Assembly (NCBI GenBank): GCA_020086605.1
Contig: JACBWW010000068.1
Coordinates: 1,731,982-1,795,981, forward strand
DNA length: 64,000 nt
Direction: 5' to 3'
DNA from: Lanius collurio
Lineage: Eukaryota; Chordata; Aves; Passeriformes; Laniidae
Part shown: positions 52,735 to 64,000 of the stretch, piece after piece
Layout of the letters: every line of letters starts with the position of its first letter
How positions within the stretch are numbered: position 1 is the first letter of the stretch
Position numbers and translations under genes: made by a program
The notes under the pieces: model-generated
What the model was told of the DNA's origin: nothing
Seen by the model: the letters and a program-made list of their open reading frames with translations, nothing else
Databases searched by the model: none

Positions 52735-52836
52735 GCAAAGTGGCTTTGCTTTATCTTGCAATGCCTCCTCCCCTTACAGCAGGGGCAAAGTGGCTTTGCT
52801 TTATCTTGCAATGCCTCCTCCCCTTACAGCAGGGGC
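52735..52836. repeat. Perfect 50-bp tandem duplication
   Basis: The 50 bp beginning GCAAAGTGGCTTTGCTTTAT (52735-52784) are repeated without change at 52785-52834, followed by two more matching bases. Zero divergence implies a very recent event, gene conversion, or an assembly artefact. Confidence 0.95.
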
Positions 52837-54188
52837 TGAATCCTCTGCCTTGACATCATTTGCCAGCTCAGGCTCCCTTTGGCAATTCTCGCTGCCTCCT
52901 TTTGTTTCCCAACACCTCAAGCCGCGCTGTTTTTTGGCCACCCGTTTGTACCACACCCTCTTTTCCTTGCAGTTGCCTTTTTACAGAGTCTCTACCTCCC
53001 GACGTGGATTTTTTTCTCGATAAAGTTTTATTTGTCCATGTGGTGGAAGTTCCTGTGAGCCAGGCACGTGTGGGTGGCAGAAGGTTCCGGGCTTTCTCTG
53101 CACCCAGGACACATCCTCAGCTGGGTCACCTGGGCCAGGTGTGCTCTGCTTCCATTGCATTCACCAGGATTTTGGGCTCCACCCTCTCATTCCCTGGACT
53201 CTGCCACAAATCAAAGCGAACAACTGCTTCCATCATGTTTTGGAAATTGAAAAGCCATTCAGAATAATAACCGTAGAGGATTTTTTAATATTTCAAATTA
53301 CCTTTCTCCTCCATTAGTGTGAGGATTTCTGTGCTTTTTTAAAGTTTTATTCCATACTAAAGCAATGATTTTCATTTTTTTTAATATGAAAATAAAGATA
53401 TGTGGCTGTCTCACTTCTAAATCACAAGGAGGAAGTCAGGGATTTGCTCCTTCAGGCTTTATTCTCACAATTAGGTGGTGTTGGAGAAGACTTTCTGTTG
53501 TTAGAGTAACAACTGCTAGAGAGCAACACGAAAACTGTGTATCAGCCTCAATTTGTTCCTACAGATGTGATAAATGAAAGTTCTTATATCAGCCTACATT
53601 ACCCATATTATATATTCACTTATATTGCACGGCAATTTCAGTTTATTTAAGTGTGCACTTGACTGTTGAATGAGTGCCCAAGTTTTCACAGGAAGCATTT
53701 CCCCTTTTTGGCTGGATTTACTCTTGAAATGGGAAAAAAGGAATATCCTGTTGCTACTCAAGGAACAAGGCATGTCAGCAGCCAACTGTTTCGTGGTTTC
53801 TTTTTTAAATTTCCTTCCATTTCAGAAAAACATTGCATCATGTAACAAATTGCATAAAACAAATTGCATGAAACAGAATTGAGATTTTCTTATTGCAAAT
53901 AAAGTGTAGCCAATGTTGGAATCTGGGGACTTTCACAGGCACTTATTCACAGGTGTTTTAGGCCAACATTTAAGTACCAAAAAGAATACAATTTTAAATT
54001 TCATATGATATTCTGTACTGCACCGTTTCCTTGAGCATGCTTCAAATACAGCAAATTATTCAATACATAAAAGCTTTTTAAAAAAGTTTTGTACTCCCAC
54101 ACAACCATTTGCCTGTGAAATGCACATTATATTTAGTGCTTGTTTATATTACAGTGAAGTGAAGCCCATACATACCCCAAACTAACAG

Positions 54189-54231
54189 CTTTTTGGGAAC
54201 TAAACTTTTTGGGAACTAAACTTTTTGGGAA
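54189..54231. repeat. 16-bp short tandem repeat, about 2.7 copies
   Basis: CTTTTTGGGAACTAAA at 54189 and 54205, plus a partial copy to 54231. Confidence 0.9.
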
Positions 54232-54359
54232 AAGAATAAAAAGAAGTTTAACTCCTTCACAAGCTGTGAATGGTGGAGGGGAATGTCACAATAAGAGAAA
54301 ACACAACAACAACAGAATAAACCCACAAGCAGGTCTGAATCAACCCAGAAGGTGAGTGA

Positions 54360-54600
54360 CAATTACAGAATCCCAGAATCCCAGACTGATTTGGGAAAGG
54401 GCTTAAAGCCCATCCAGTGCCACCCCTGCCATGAGCCCTTCCAGGACCTCCCACTGTCCCAGGCTGCTCCAGCCTGGCCTTGGGCACTGCCAGGGATCCA
54501 GGGGCAGCCCCAGCTGCTCTGGGCACCCTGTGCCAGGGCCTCACCACCCTGCCAGGGAAGAATTAATCCCAGTATCCAATAAATCCACACTCCTTCAGTT
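54360..54600 (-). mobile_element. CR1 LINE 3' end fragment
   Basis: On the + strand it begins ACAGAATCCCAGAATCCCAG (the reversed CR1 tail repeats) and continues through AAAGCCCATCCAGTGCCACC, CAGGCTGCTCCAGCCTGGCC and GGGCCTCACCACCCTGCC. About 240 bp of the 3' UTR/ORF2 end, truncated and without an intact frame. Confidence 0.87.
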
Positions 54601-57380
54601 TGTACCTGTTACTCCCTTAGGATTTGCTCCTGTTGTGCAGTGATGCCAGGGAACAATGATTTGAATTTATCCAAGGAACTCTGATGCCAGTTGTTAAAAC
54701 TGCTTTGCTCTGTTCTTTGCTTTTGTGGGGAAATGTGGAATTGTCAGCAGCCAATGTACGTGCTTCAGTTTAAAAATATTCCATTAAGAAAATAGTTCTG
54801 GAATGTGATATGAGTAGACATATAGCACAAACTCAGAATATTGTGTCTCAGTATCAAAAAAAAATGAGTGTACACTGTTAAAATCACAGATTTTGTCCTT
54901 TAGACATCACAGGCAGTTCAGTAACATTCAAATTCCATGTTAAATAATTAATAAGGACACTAAAGAGGACCTACCAGTTCAGCTGGAGTTCATGGCCAGG
55001 TGTCTTAGTTGCATCACTGATTTCTTTCATACAAGGCTCCTGCTTGCTGTGGCCAACTCATTGAGCTTATATGTAAAGGAAGAATGTTTTTATAGAGAGA
55101 GATACAAACACATCATAAATCAAATGTCATTGAGAATTTCTTGGTACTGTTTATAGTTTAGGAGTCACAGCTGTTGAAAAGCTTGTGATGAAAAAATGAT
55201 ATTTTAGAAATGGCTGCAGAAATATGAGTTGCAGTTTTGGTTTGGTTTTTTTTTTTAAATACGGCAGAGTTTTGATCCTCAAATTAATTTCATTCCATTA
55301 CAGCAATTGTATAAACCCAGCAGGAAAATACATGCACAAATGGATGCAGGCCAATGTATTTCCTCTGAATACTATTTCTGGGTTTTTTTCATCTATGCTC
55401 TACCCTGATGAGTGTCACAAATGCCATTTCAAAGGTATTTACTCTTAAATGGCATGAGATTTTTTTTTCTTTTTCTGTATTTTCTCTTTGGTGCAGAAAT
55501 ACAGTTTTAGCATCAGGACAGGAGGAAGTGACTTTACAGGGTGTTGGTGACAACAGAAAATCTGGAGCCATGGGGTTTGGGCCTTTTCAGCCCCCACACC
55601 CAGCAGTTGCTTGTGATGACAACACAGCTTTTATCTCCATACAATATTTTGTGACCTCAGGTTTGATATAGAGGCAGAGCTGCAAAGAATAAAACTGGAA
55701 ACATTGCCCTCACATAAAATCAAATGTGGTTTGTTTTCAGTGAAATCATTACTTTTTTTTAGTCTTTTTATTTCCCTTGACATGTCCAAAGACATGGCTG
55801 TCCAGTGCTTGTCTTGCATCAGGTCATCTGTTGATGTTTTCATTTGTAGTTTGGGCTTTTACCCTTTTATTAATGTAAGAACAGCCCCTTAACCCTGTAG
55901 TTCAGACATATTTATAGCAAGAGACTTACTGGGTTTATGATGGAAGCAGCCCAGGAAACAACTTAAAGAAAGTTCCTTAAATTTAAAATACTCCACAAAT
56001 TAATTGGATTGTGTGTCTGTTTTGACTAATCCAGCCAATTCACTTAAAAGGTTCTGTGAGGACTCACTGCCACAAACCTCTGAGGGAACGGTTTCAGGTA
56101 ACAACTCTATTTTTTTCTTGCAGAGGGGTACTTTTTAGGATTTTTTTCAGGATCCTCTTATATTTCTCCTTCAGTTTTGTTTTTAAGAGAAGTTCTAACC
56201 TTGTTTGGACTGAGATCTGAAAAAGAGCTAAAATAAAAGGAATATTTAAGTTTTGCTTCATGACACAAATAAATATTGGAACTGCACAGGATGTTTGGAC
56301 TTCATACAGGGCCAAAAGGAAGTGAGAGCTTCATGACCATGGTGGTGGCTTGATAAATCTCTTGGTTAGATGTTTTCATAGAAGGAAATAATTTGTCTTA
56401 TTTCTTTATTTACTATCCCACGTGATGCTGAGTTTCAAGGGACTGTCAGCCTGCTGTGGTTTATCCCTTTCCACGACAGACAAAAGACAAAGCAATGCTG
56501 AAATTGAAAACAGTCATGTTGCTTTTGCTTGCATCTCCCTCTTTTATTTTTCTTTTTTTTTTGCTGGAGCCAGTGAATGCCCAAAGGGCCTTGTAATAGA
56601 TGGGTGTCACTTTACCAAAAGACCTTTGGTTGGCTTGGGCTTTTCAGGGTTTCAGCTCTTCGAGGTGCTTTGAATCTGACAGTGATTTTTTGACTGCCTC
56701 AAGTAAAGAACAAAATACAGCTAATTTCCTTCTGTAAAAGTGAAAAGGAACAACACTGCTGAGGTCTTTTGAATGAATAAAAGGTTCAGGCAGCTCTGGA
56801 AGCTGATCCAGGACTCCTCCTGTGGTGCAGGCATTCACTACCTTCTTGTCTGCCCAATAATAGTGGAAATACATGTTCTGTGCAGTCACCATTACCAGCA
56901 TTCATCTGTTCTGTACACAGAAAACAGGCTGGGTTGGGGGATTTAGACTCTTTGTATCTTGTCTGGGTACACAATGGGAATAGCTGGAGTCCCTAATATT
57001 CCTTCACACCAATTCCTTCAGCCCCTTTTTCTCTTGGTGACAGAGAAAGGGTCTGGGAGCTCTTCCAGGAGCTCCCTGTGAGTAACCCTGGAGAAACCTG
57101 CCCTGGCACCGCTGGCCCCTTGGCTACTGCAGCTCTGGGCACTTGGCTTTCCTGCCCTGTGGCTCAGAGTGCCCTGCCCTGAGCAGATGGGGCAGTGGGT
57201 AACTCTGGCTGTGGGCAGCCAAAGGAGCAAATCTAGAGCAGGTGATTATCCAATTCCTGTGTCTGCTCCAGTGGAAAAAGCCCTCCTATAGCCTGCTCAT
57301 GGCCCCAGACACTACAAAACAGATATTGTTGGTAGAGATTATGAATTCCAGTGCTCTTTATGGTGTGTATCTACTTTTCT
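54601..57380. other. Intergenic DNA
   Basis: AT-rich single-copy sequence with a GC-richer patch at 57020-57240. No gene or recognisable transposon. Confidence 0.5.
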
Positions 57381-57560
57381 ATCTGTATATGTTGCAATAA
57401 AACAACATGCACAAGGTTATAAAAATAGCCTGGAAGTGATTGACATGCTAATAATGCTCAATCAAGTCAATAATGCTCGTGTAACAAGCTCCTGAGAAAA
57501 TAATATTTTTGGTCAATAACACACTTTTAAAAAATGAACTGTTTGTTTTTAATTAACCTC
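57381..57560. promoter_or_regulatory. Candidate conserved element with PBX-MEIS-like site
   Basis: TGATTGACA at 57437-57445 matches nine of the ten bases of the PBX-MEIS/PREP word. It is followed by AATAATGCTC repeated exactly at 57450 and 57469. The DNA around it is unique and AT-rich. Regulatory role is inferred. Confidence 0.4.
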
Positions 57561-58430
57561 ATATTTAGCCATTTAGTCATGCCATGTCCATCAAGCACAG
57601 TGGAGAAAAACACGTGCTGTCTTGAAGCACTTCGTTGTTGCCATAAACTTTCATCTCTTCCTTCTTGGCTTTCTCTTCTGCATTCCACCTCAGCGTGTTT
57701 GGAGGGATTGAGGCAAATCATGGCTTGTCACTTTACTTCGAATTCAGTGCTTCTCCTTTGTAAGGAGGGTGTTAGATGATTCATCTGTGACAGAACATCC
57801 CATTATGTTGTGACAGACTGTCAGAGGGAACCTGCTGTAAGTACTTAGCAACAATATAGTGCTTCTAATGTGTCACTTGACTCCTTTTCTTTTCTTTCTC
57901 TTTTCTTCCTCTTTTTTTTTTTTTTTTTTTTTTTGGCTAGAGGCTGACAGATTTTAATCCGTTAAGTGATCCAAAAACCAGTGTTTGGAATGGTGTAATA
58001 CTCAGTAAAATTGAGCACGACAGACAGTGCCCACAAATTCCCGACAGGGAGGAGGGTACAAGTCCTGTGGTCTTTAGACTCTTCTTGTCACACGGTGTTG
58101 AGTAGTACATTGTGGGGTCTTGTTTGCTTTGGGGCTTGTTTAGATCCTTCAAGGATCTAAATGATTTGAAGTTATCCAATGTTATCCAAAATCATATGCT
58201 ATCAGGTGAAGGATTTTCAAAAAGAAAATGGGTTCATATCCCAGTTATGACGGAGAATTGAAATAAATTCTAACAGTTGTGAGATGACTTTCAGATACGT
58301 AATTTCTTGTGTTATTCTCTTTCTGTGCTTATTTGCATTTAATGTTTGGGTTAGGCAAGCTCTGGAGCTCAGGGTTCCCTGGCTGCTGCTCTGCTCCAGG
58401 GACTTCACAGCGGCCCCTTTCCCCCTGCAC
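57561..58430. other. Intergenic DNA with poly-T tract
   Basis: A T23 run at 57912-57934 follows pyrimidine-rich DNA. Nothing else recognisable. Confidence 0.55.
57912..57934. repeat. Poly-T homopolymer (about 23)
   Basis: Uninterrupted T run at the end of a pyrimidine-rich tract. Confidence 0.9.
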
Positions 58431-58760
58431 GGGGCTTGTGATTAATTACAGCATCCTTCCAGTCCTCTGATTAAAATAATTTGTTGCACTTATCAACACA
58501 ATCAGAGTGTGGTTGAATTCAGATTAAAAATAGGGGCGTGAAGTTGAACTTCAGCCAACTCAGATACTGCTGGCTGCTGAGCACTTCTGTAAATGAGGAG
58601 TCCTAATTAGGTGCCCAAATGTCATGCCAGGAGCCTGTCATTAGGGGATCTCTGTTCTGACAGCTTTTGTGTGCCCGTGTGCTCACCTGTGCTCACACTG
58701 AGGTCACAGAGCCTGTGGGAACCCTCACCTTGTGCTGGTGCCAAACCCCCTTATCCTCCC
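58431..58760. promoter_or_regulatory. Candidate conserved non-coding element
   Basis: Contains TGATTAAT (58439-58446) overlapping TAATTA, CTGATTAAAATAATTTG, GGGGCGTGAAGTTGAACTTC and CCTAATTAGG. It is unique sequence without open frames. Enhancer role is inferred. Confidence 0.4.
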
Positions 58761-58959
58761 CAAAGTCAGCAGTAAATTGATGACTTACAAAAAGTCTGGC
58801 TCATGGCTTTGACAAACTTACAGTAGATGACATCCATCAACCTGTGCTTACTGAGCAGTGTGCTTAAAATGAGACAAATACTGAAGGTTAAAGGGAAGAC
58901 ACAAATGGGAATAGGATGCATTTTCAATGTAAAAAATGAGCCCTGCTTAACCCTTCAGT

Positions 58960-59145
58960 AATTTCATAGAATCACAGGATCACTGAACAGGATGAGCTGG
59001 GCTACAAAGATCTTCCAGTCCAGCCCCTGGCCCTGCACAGGCATCCAAACAACCCCAGCCCTCCCCTGGCAGCGCTGGCCAAAGCTCCTGGAGCTCTGAG
59101 AGCCTCGGGGCAGGCCCATTGCCTGGGGAGCCTGGGCAGTCTGTA
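58960..59145 (-). mobile_element. CR1 LINE 3' end fragment
   Basis: On the + strand it begins TTTCATAGAATCACAGGATC and continues through GATCTTCCAGTCCAGCCCCT, GGCAGCGCTGGCCAAAGCTC and GGGGAGCCTGGGCAGTCTG. It parallels the + strand CR1 at 25.5 kb, of which it is a reverse-oriented homologue. Truncated. Confidence 0.87.
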
Positions 59146-60569
59146 ATGCAAAAGAAGCAGGAGAAGAAAAAAACCTGTAGAGGTCATGGAAATCTGAAAC
59201 ACGTCTGCACAGTTGTGCTGCCTTGTCCTGGTGTCTCAGTTGGGGTTGAAGATCTGAGAATTTTACTTTTGCTGCTTCATTTATGAAATTTGGAGCTGTG
59301 GAACTGTCCAAATCATGGATATTTTGATTAATTTGACTACCAGACTGAGCAACAGTTTTGGATGTTCCTGACATTGAGACACTCGTTAGATTTTGTGCCC
59401 TGGATTAACTGACCCTGGAGCTCTCCAGCTCCCATGAGAAGGGGCACTGACACAAGGGGATGTTAAATGCTGTGTTCCAACCCCACCCTATTCTGTAGCT
59501 GTATCTTGGGGAGTGCAGAGCTCTTCAGGAGCAGAGATCAGGGAGGACTCCAACCCCTGGTACAGAGGAGGGTGAGCAGAGCACGAGGACACCTCTAAGG
59601 ACAGCCATGCCTAAGGGTGACAGAAATGCTCCATTCTCCAAGGTGGTGCTCACACTCCTCTGCCCTTATGGGGTGCCCACAGTGGCTCCAGCAGTTACAG
59701 ACTTGTCTCTTGTAGGATTCAGTCCCTCCCCTGCTCCTGAGGTCTCCACACCTGCTGGAGATGAATTGAGTGTCACCTCAAAGCACAGAGGCCAAGTCTC
59801 TGCTCCAGGACCTCCTTGTGTGCTGCAGGACTCTCTGGCTCTCCTCTGGGAGCTGGGAATTTCTCAGGAGCCCTCTCATTCTGCAGCACTTACTTCCAGT
59901 AGTGCTTACGGGCTAAGTTTCAACCACTACCACCCCAAGCCTTCCTGCCCTTTTCAAGAGTGTCTTAAATTATTCTGTCCCAAATTCTCCATTGTAGCAG
60001 AACATTTAGTCCTGTTCTCACCCCTTTTCCAGGTCAGGAGAGTTCTGCTTTTTCCCTGTTAGCAGTTTTCTAGTGGCTGTAGCACCTTGCCCCATGGATA
60101 AGTGTGAGGAAAGGGGTTGGACTTTCCTTCTGTGTGGTCCCTCACCGAGGCTCTGAATAAACACTGAAGTTGGGCTCTGGTCAACACTTTGTGAAACTTT
60201 CTTTGTGTCCTGTTTTCCATCATATACAAAGCACACCAATAACTCAGCTTTGTGGGGATTTGCATTTCACTACTATTCATTCATGTGCCATGGAGGACTA
60301 TAAAAGGAAGAAAGACCTGAAATGCAAACCAGAGAGGGCCATAAAAGGAAGAAAGACTTAGATTTCTATTGCTAATAAAATATTATTGGAAGTATTTATG
60401 TTCACTTTCATACAGGAGTAAATTTGATGGAGAATTTGGAGATGCATTGATATTTCTTCCAGTGCCTAAATGAAGATGAATGACTTTGGTGGGAAATCTG
60501 AGGGACAAATTACTTTACTTTCTCAATAATTTTTCTTTCACCATAGTTTCTGATTGCCAAGAGCTGGTT
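59146..60569. other. Intergenic DNA, possibly a degraded LTR or other repeat
   Basis: 59400-60210 is GC-richer than its surroundings. It carries a 151-residue + strand open frame (59607-60062) resembling no family I know, and an AATAAA (60157) near the far end. An old solo LTR is one possibility; I cannot show flanking duplications. A 17-bp direct repeat (ATAAAAGGAAGAAAGAC) lies at 60300 and 60341. Confidence 0.3.
60300..60357. repeat. Direct repeat of 17 bp, 41 bp apart
   Basis: ATAAAAGGAAGAAAGAC at 60300-60316 and 60341-60357, identical. Confidence 0.9.
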
Positions 60570-60632
60570 GACAAAAGGGCTGCTCCAAGCCCCATCCAGC
60601 CTGGCCTTGGACACTTCCAGGGTTTATCTGGA
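60570..60632 (-). mobile_element. CR1 LINE fragment (about 60 bp)
   Basis: GGGCTGCTCCAAGCCCCATC, then CAGCCTGGCCTTGGACACTTCC, an internal part of the CR1 3' end as seen at 54.4 kb but without the terminal tail. Confidence 0.6.
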
Positions 60633-63600
60633 AGCAGATGCTGCTTACAGTGAACATTTTGTGGTGCTGGGTTGGGCTCTGTCAGTGCCAGCCTGCTGCC
60701 CACACCCCGGAGCTGGTGCTTCAGCCACTGCCCTGTTCCTCCTGGGAACAGCAATGGAAGGAGTCCCCACGATTGCTGGCAGCATCCCACGTTTCTGGGT
60801 GAGCTCCAGAGCACATTTTGGGTGAGCTCCCTCACTGGGGAGCTGAGGCTCCCCAGGGTGAGGCTCCCCTGCCACGGCCTGGAGCTCTCAGGGGTGGCGG
60901 GTGCGGATGCAGCACAGCCTGCTTGTTCTCCTGCTGCCCCAGAACTCCTCCAGCAGCCTTGGCCCCGGGAACTGGGGTGAAAAGGCTTCATTTACCACGT
61001 TAATCAGCTTCTAGATGGGCCAAGCAGTGAAGGGAGTCATCTCCAGGGTGACAGAGGGAGGTGTGTAAACAGCACTTGCTCAATAGGTTTTTGTTGTGGG
61101 AACTCCTGCCTACTCTGTTTGCTTTGTGAGAATAGTCAGCGAGGTGTGAACTCTCAACCATTTAGGAAACTTTAATAAAATAATTCAACTTCTTTGTTTC
61201 TGGGAAAATTTTGAGCTTATTGTTTTTAGTGTGATACAAAAAATAATTCCAAGGACTATGCACATTTGACTAGTGTATTTTGCTTGTGAAAGCTTTCAGG
61301 AAACTTCTCTAGAAGTTATTTGACAGTAAATAATATGTTCATAGACAGTTTTAGAATGGAAAGAAGTACTAAATGCATGGAACAGATTATTCATTGGCCA
61401 TTACCTACTTCCATTAGGTGACTGCTGGTAACTCCCATTAAAGTTCTGGGTTTCTCAGGCAGGCCTGGCAAGCTTCCTCGCTGTGCTCAGTAAATGGAGT
61501 CGATTGCATTGCCTGTTCTCTGGTTTGTTTTCCAGAGTGCATAAATACCTTTGGTTTTAAAGGCAATATTGAGGTAAACATTTGTGCTGCTATTAAATAC
61601 CATTGTGGCACAAGAGAAATACTTCACACTTTAGCACTGGCCATCTGTGGATTGAGGTTTTCTCTTTTTTGGGTTGATTATACTTCAGAGCACAGGCTTG
61701 CTGAGTGATAACTCTTGAACTAAGGTCATCTGCATGCTGGGTTCACCCTGCTCTCCTCCATACATGCAGCTCTGCTGGGCTTTTGGGTTTTTTCTGTCCA
61801 AATAACTGCTCAGACTCTGGATGGGTGTCCAGAATGGAGCTGAGCTCCATGTCCCCTGTCTGGCTGTATTCCCAGCAGCTCCCAGAAGCTGACCAGGCTG
61901 GTACTGGCAGGTTCTCACTGAGGCTCTTGTTGCAGAATCACAGATTCACTTTGTGAACCTGCCCTCTGAGAGCGCCGGGTACAGCCACAGCTGGGTGCTT
62001 CTGTGGCACGTCTTTATAAAGTTTAGCAAGCAGATACCAGACCCTAAGGAACTCTTTGTGATGTCTTTTCATCCTGCACTAAGCCTGGTTGATCATTGCA
62101 GGTTCCCATTGACTTGGAGGAGCCTTAAGAGCCTTATCAAACCACGCCAGGAGCCAGGGCTCTCAGGGCTCCTCCCTGTGCCAGAGGAGCGATTCTTTAG
62201 GTGATTTGCTGTCATCTTTTCTGCCTCACTGGGCTTTGTACTGCACTCCTGGGCTCTGAAGATGGACTTGTTTAACTGGACTAAACGGCACAGGTAGCTG
62301 TGTATGTCAAGAGCTTTAAAGAGTGGAAAAATTTCTCATGAAGAGGCTGGGAAGTGCAGGGCGATCTTGCTCCAGTATTTCACAGGGGGAGAAGGCCCCT
62401 TATCTGTGCATGATGGAAAGGAGATGGAAGAAGAGAAGCTAAAACCATAATAGTAGCCAGAAAGAACTGCTTTGCAGACCATATCAAATTGGGCATCAGG
62501 AAAGCATCAGGAAAATGGGGCTTGCTCTTTGTGGTTGTAAGCTACAGTGCTAAAAAGTGGTTTTTGTTATTCGTTACAACTATGTTTAGATTTCTTGTGG
62601 TGGATTTTTGAAAGGATATTTCATTGTATTTATGAGACAGATGGAATTACAAGAAAACTGTTTTTCTTGTGCCAAAACTGTCAGGGAACATCCCTGAATG
62701 GAAGGCAAGTGCTTGGTTGTTACAAGTGTTTGTGGACAAACATCTGCGCGCGGCTTTTTCCTTCTTCTTTTGGAATACATAATAGTGAAGGAAAAAGACA
62801 TTAACTGGAGCTGTAAGATGAAGATGTGTGGACAATGTGAGTTCTGGATCCCTCTGTTCCTTGACTTCCACATCTGACTTTGGCAGGGGCTCATCCTGTG
62901 TTTATTGGAGCACTGGGAGTGATAATGTCAAGGCTTCTTTGGCTCCTTTGGCATGGCAGCAAATCCACTGGCTGTGTATTGCTGTTTATTTTTTAAAAAG
63001 GGGGATGGGGAAGACTTTTGGGGGGCAGTGTTGGCATGACCTAAGTAGAGTAGCAGAGAGGCCTCAGACATAAATCAAGGCTCCATCCTGGTGGCTCCCA
63101 TTGCACTTGGGATAACCTTCAGGGAAAGAAAAATGGGTGTGAGGAGGTAACACCACTGTGTGAGGCTCTCTCTGCTAATTGAGGCACCTTAATCCACCCT
63201 GAAAGCAAGTTATTTCATAAATCCTGCATTTCTTCTCTTTCTGGAATGCTGTTACCCCTCTACTTCAGCTGACCTGAATGAACACCGAGGGAGCTGCAGA
63301 ACTGAGACAAGAGCTCAGCACGAGAAGAAGCTGAGAGTCTTTTAGTCCCACTAAAGTTGTGCTGTGGCTCCATCTCACCACACAGGCACACTTGCTCATT
63401 AGGACCAAAAGCAAAAAAATCACACTGCAATTCTGGTTAATAATTGGAGGGATTTTGTCCCCAATCCCATCCACCCAGACACCCCATTAGGGGTGGCAGA
63501 AAGAGCTGTAATGGCTGTGCCTTGATTAAAACTCCTGGCACCAATAGTGGCACAAGCCTGTGGGATTTATTACCGTCTGTGTGAATCCTGTTTGTTTTTT

Positions 63601-64000
63601 CCTATGGAAATCCAAGTTTATACAAAGGCCATCAGATGGAACCTGCACGCCTTTATTATTACTAATAGTGGCTGGGAGTGCAGATCCAAATGATGCATAA
63701 CATTTTTTTTAAAGTAAACCATAAGCCAAGTTAAATGAACTTTAAAAGTGAACATGATTCATAACAGATACCATTTTAAAACTGACCAGACACAGCAAAT
63801 GTAAATTCTGTCCTTTTAACTGTAAAATGTTTAAGCTTATTTGCAAAGGAGTTTGAAAAATTAGAACCATACCTTCTCTGTGTTTCTCCAGCCATGGAGA
63901 AACATCAGAGTTTGCATTTGAAGGGATGGCAATACAAACTGTAGAGACAGGCTGGATGTCTACTTGAATTATCCTGCTTGTTGAGGGGAAGTCTTAAACT
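60633..64000. other. Intergenic DNA to the right edge
   Basis: 60660-60990 is GC-richer with compositional open frames on both strands. 63480-63840 is AT-rich, unique and enhancer-like (CTTGATTAAAACTCC, TTATTATTACTAATAGTGG). No gene is recognised and the next neighbour is not reached. Confidence 0.5.

Larger units (their letters stand above)
51131..54359. other. Intergenic DNA
   Basis: GCAATTAC at 51357. Pyrimidine-rich tract at 52140-52235. The exact 50-bp duplication and a 16-bp repeat are listed separately. No gene is recognised. Confidence 0.5.

Noticed and set aside
59607..60062. 151-residue + strand open frame
   Set aside because: No recognisable domain and no exon signals that fit; treated only as part of a possible old repeat.
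13300..64000. Exons of genes neighbouring BARX1 in other vertebrates
   Set aside because: None of the translated frames resembled a protein I know with plausible splice sites, so I annotate none.

Overview
This is vertebrate nuclear DNA, very probably from a bird. Two things support that. The only recognisable protein-coding gene is BARX1, a BarH-like homeobox gene with metazoan introns. The dispersed repeats I recognise are 3' ends of CR1 LINEs, whose TTCTATGA-type tails are typical of avian genomes. I see no bacterial operons, IS elements or CRISPR arrays, and no recognisable tRNA, rRNA or viral gene. Species cannot be told from this window.

Layout: positions 1-7480 are 5' flank. They hold a G-rich minisatellite at the left edge, ordinary single-copy DNA, and from about 2.95 kb a chain of CpG-rich blocks broken by AT-rich stretches. 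These include a trinucleotide repeat at 4383-4577 and a perfect 16-bp palindrome at 5077. BARX1 lies on the + strand: TATA-like box at 7483, start codon 7722, four coding exons (7722-7926, 9782-10067, 10203-10287, 10730-10894), and a poly(A) signal at 11214. The spliced CDS is 741 nt and encodes 246 residues. CpG-rich DNA continues to about 13.3 kb, so the gene sits in a roughly 10-kb CpG-rich domain, as is usual for Polycomb-controlled developmental regulators.

From about 13.3 kb to 64 kb I find no credible coding exon. This looks like a regulatory gene desert. It contains about eight CR1 fragments, a 22-bp minisatellite at 17736, a 50-bp tandem duplication at 52735, a few low-complexity tracts, and long single-copy AT-rich blocks that look like conserved non-coding elements. 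Several of these blocks carry homeodomain-type sites: GCAATTA cores resembling the BARX/MSX class, and PBX-HOX-like TGATTRAT. Conservation cannot be measured from one sequence, so every enhancer call is an inference.

The observations most worth following up are: an upstream ORF in the BARX1 leader that is in frame with the main start and separated from it by a single TAG; three GCAATTAC sites plus GCAATTGC within 340 bp at 32.35-32.69 kb; the SOX/FOX-like palindrome 2.4 kb upstream of the promoter; the short alanine region compared with mammalian BARX1; and an AT-hook-like motif just after the homeodomain.
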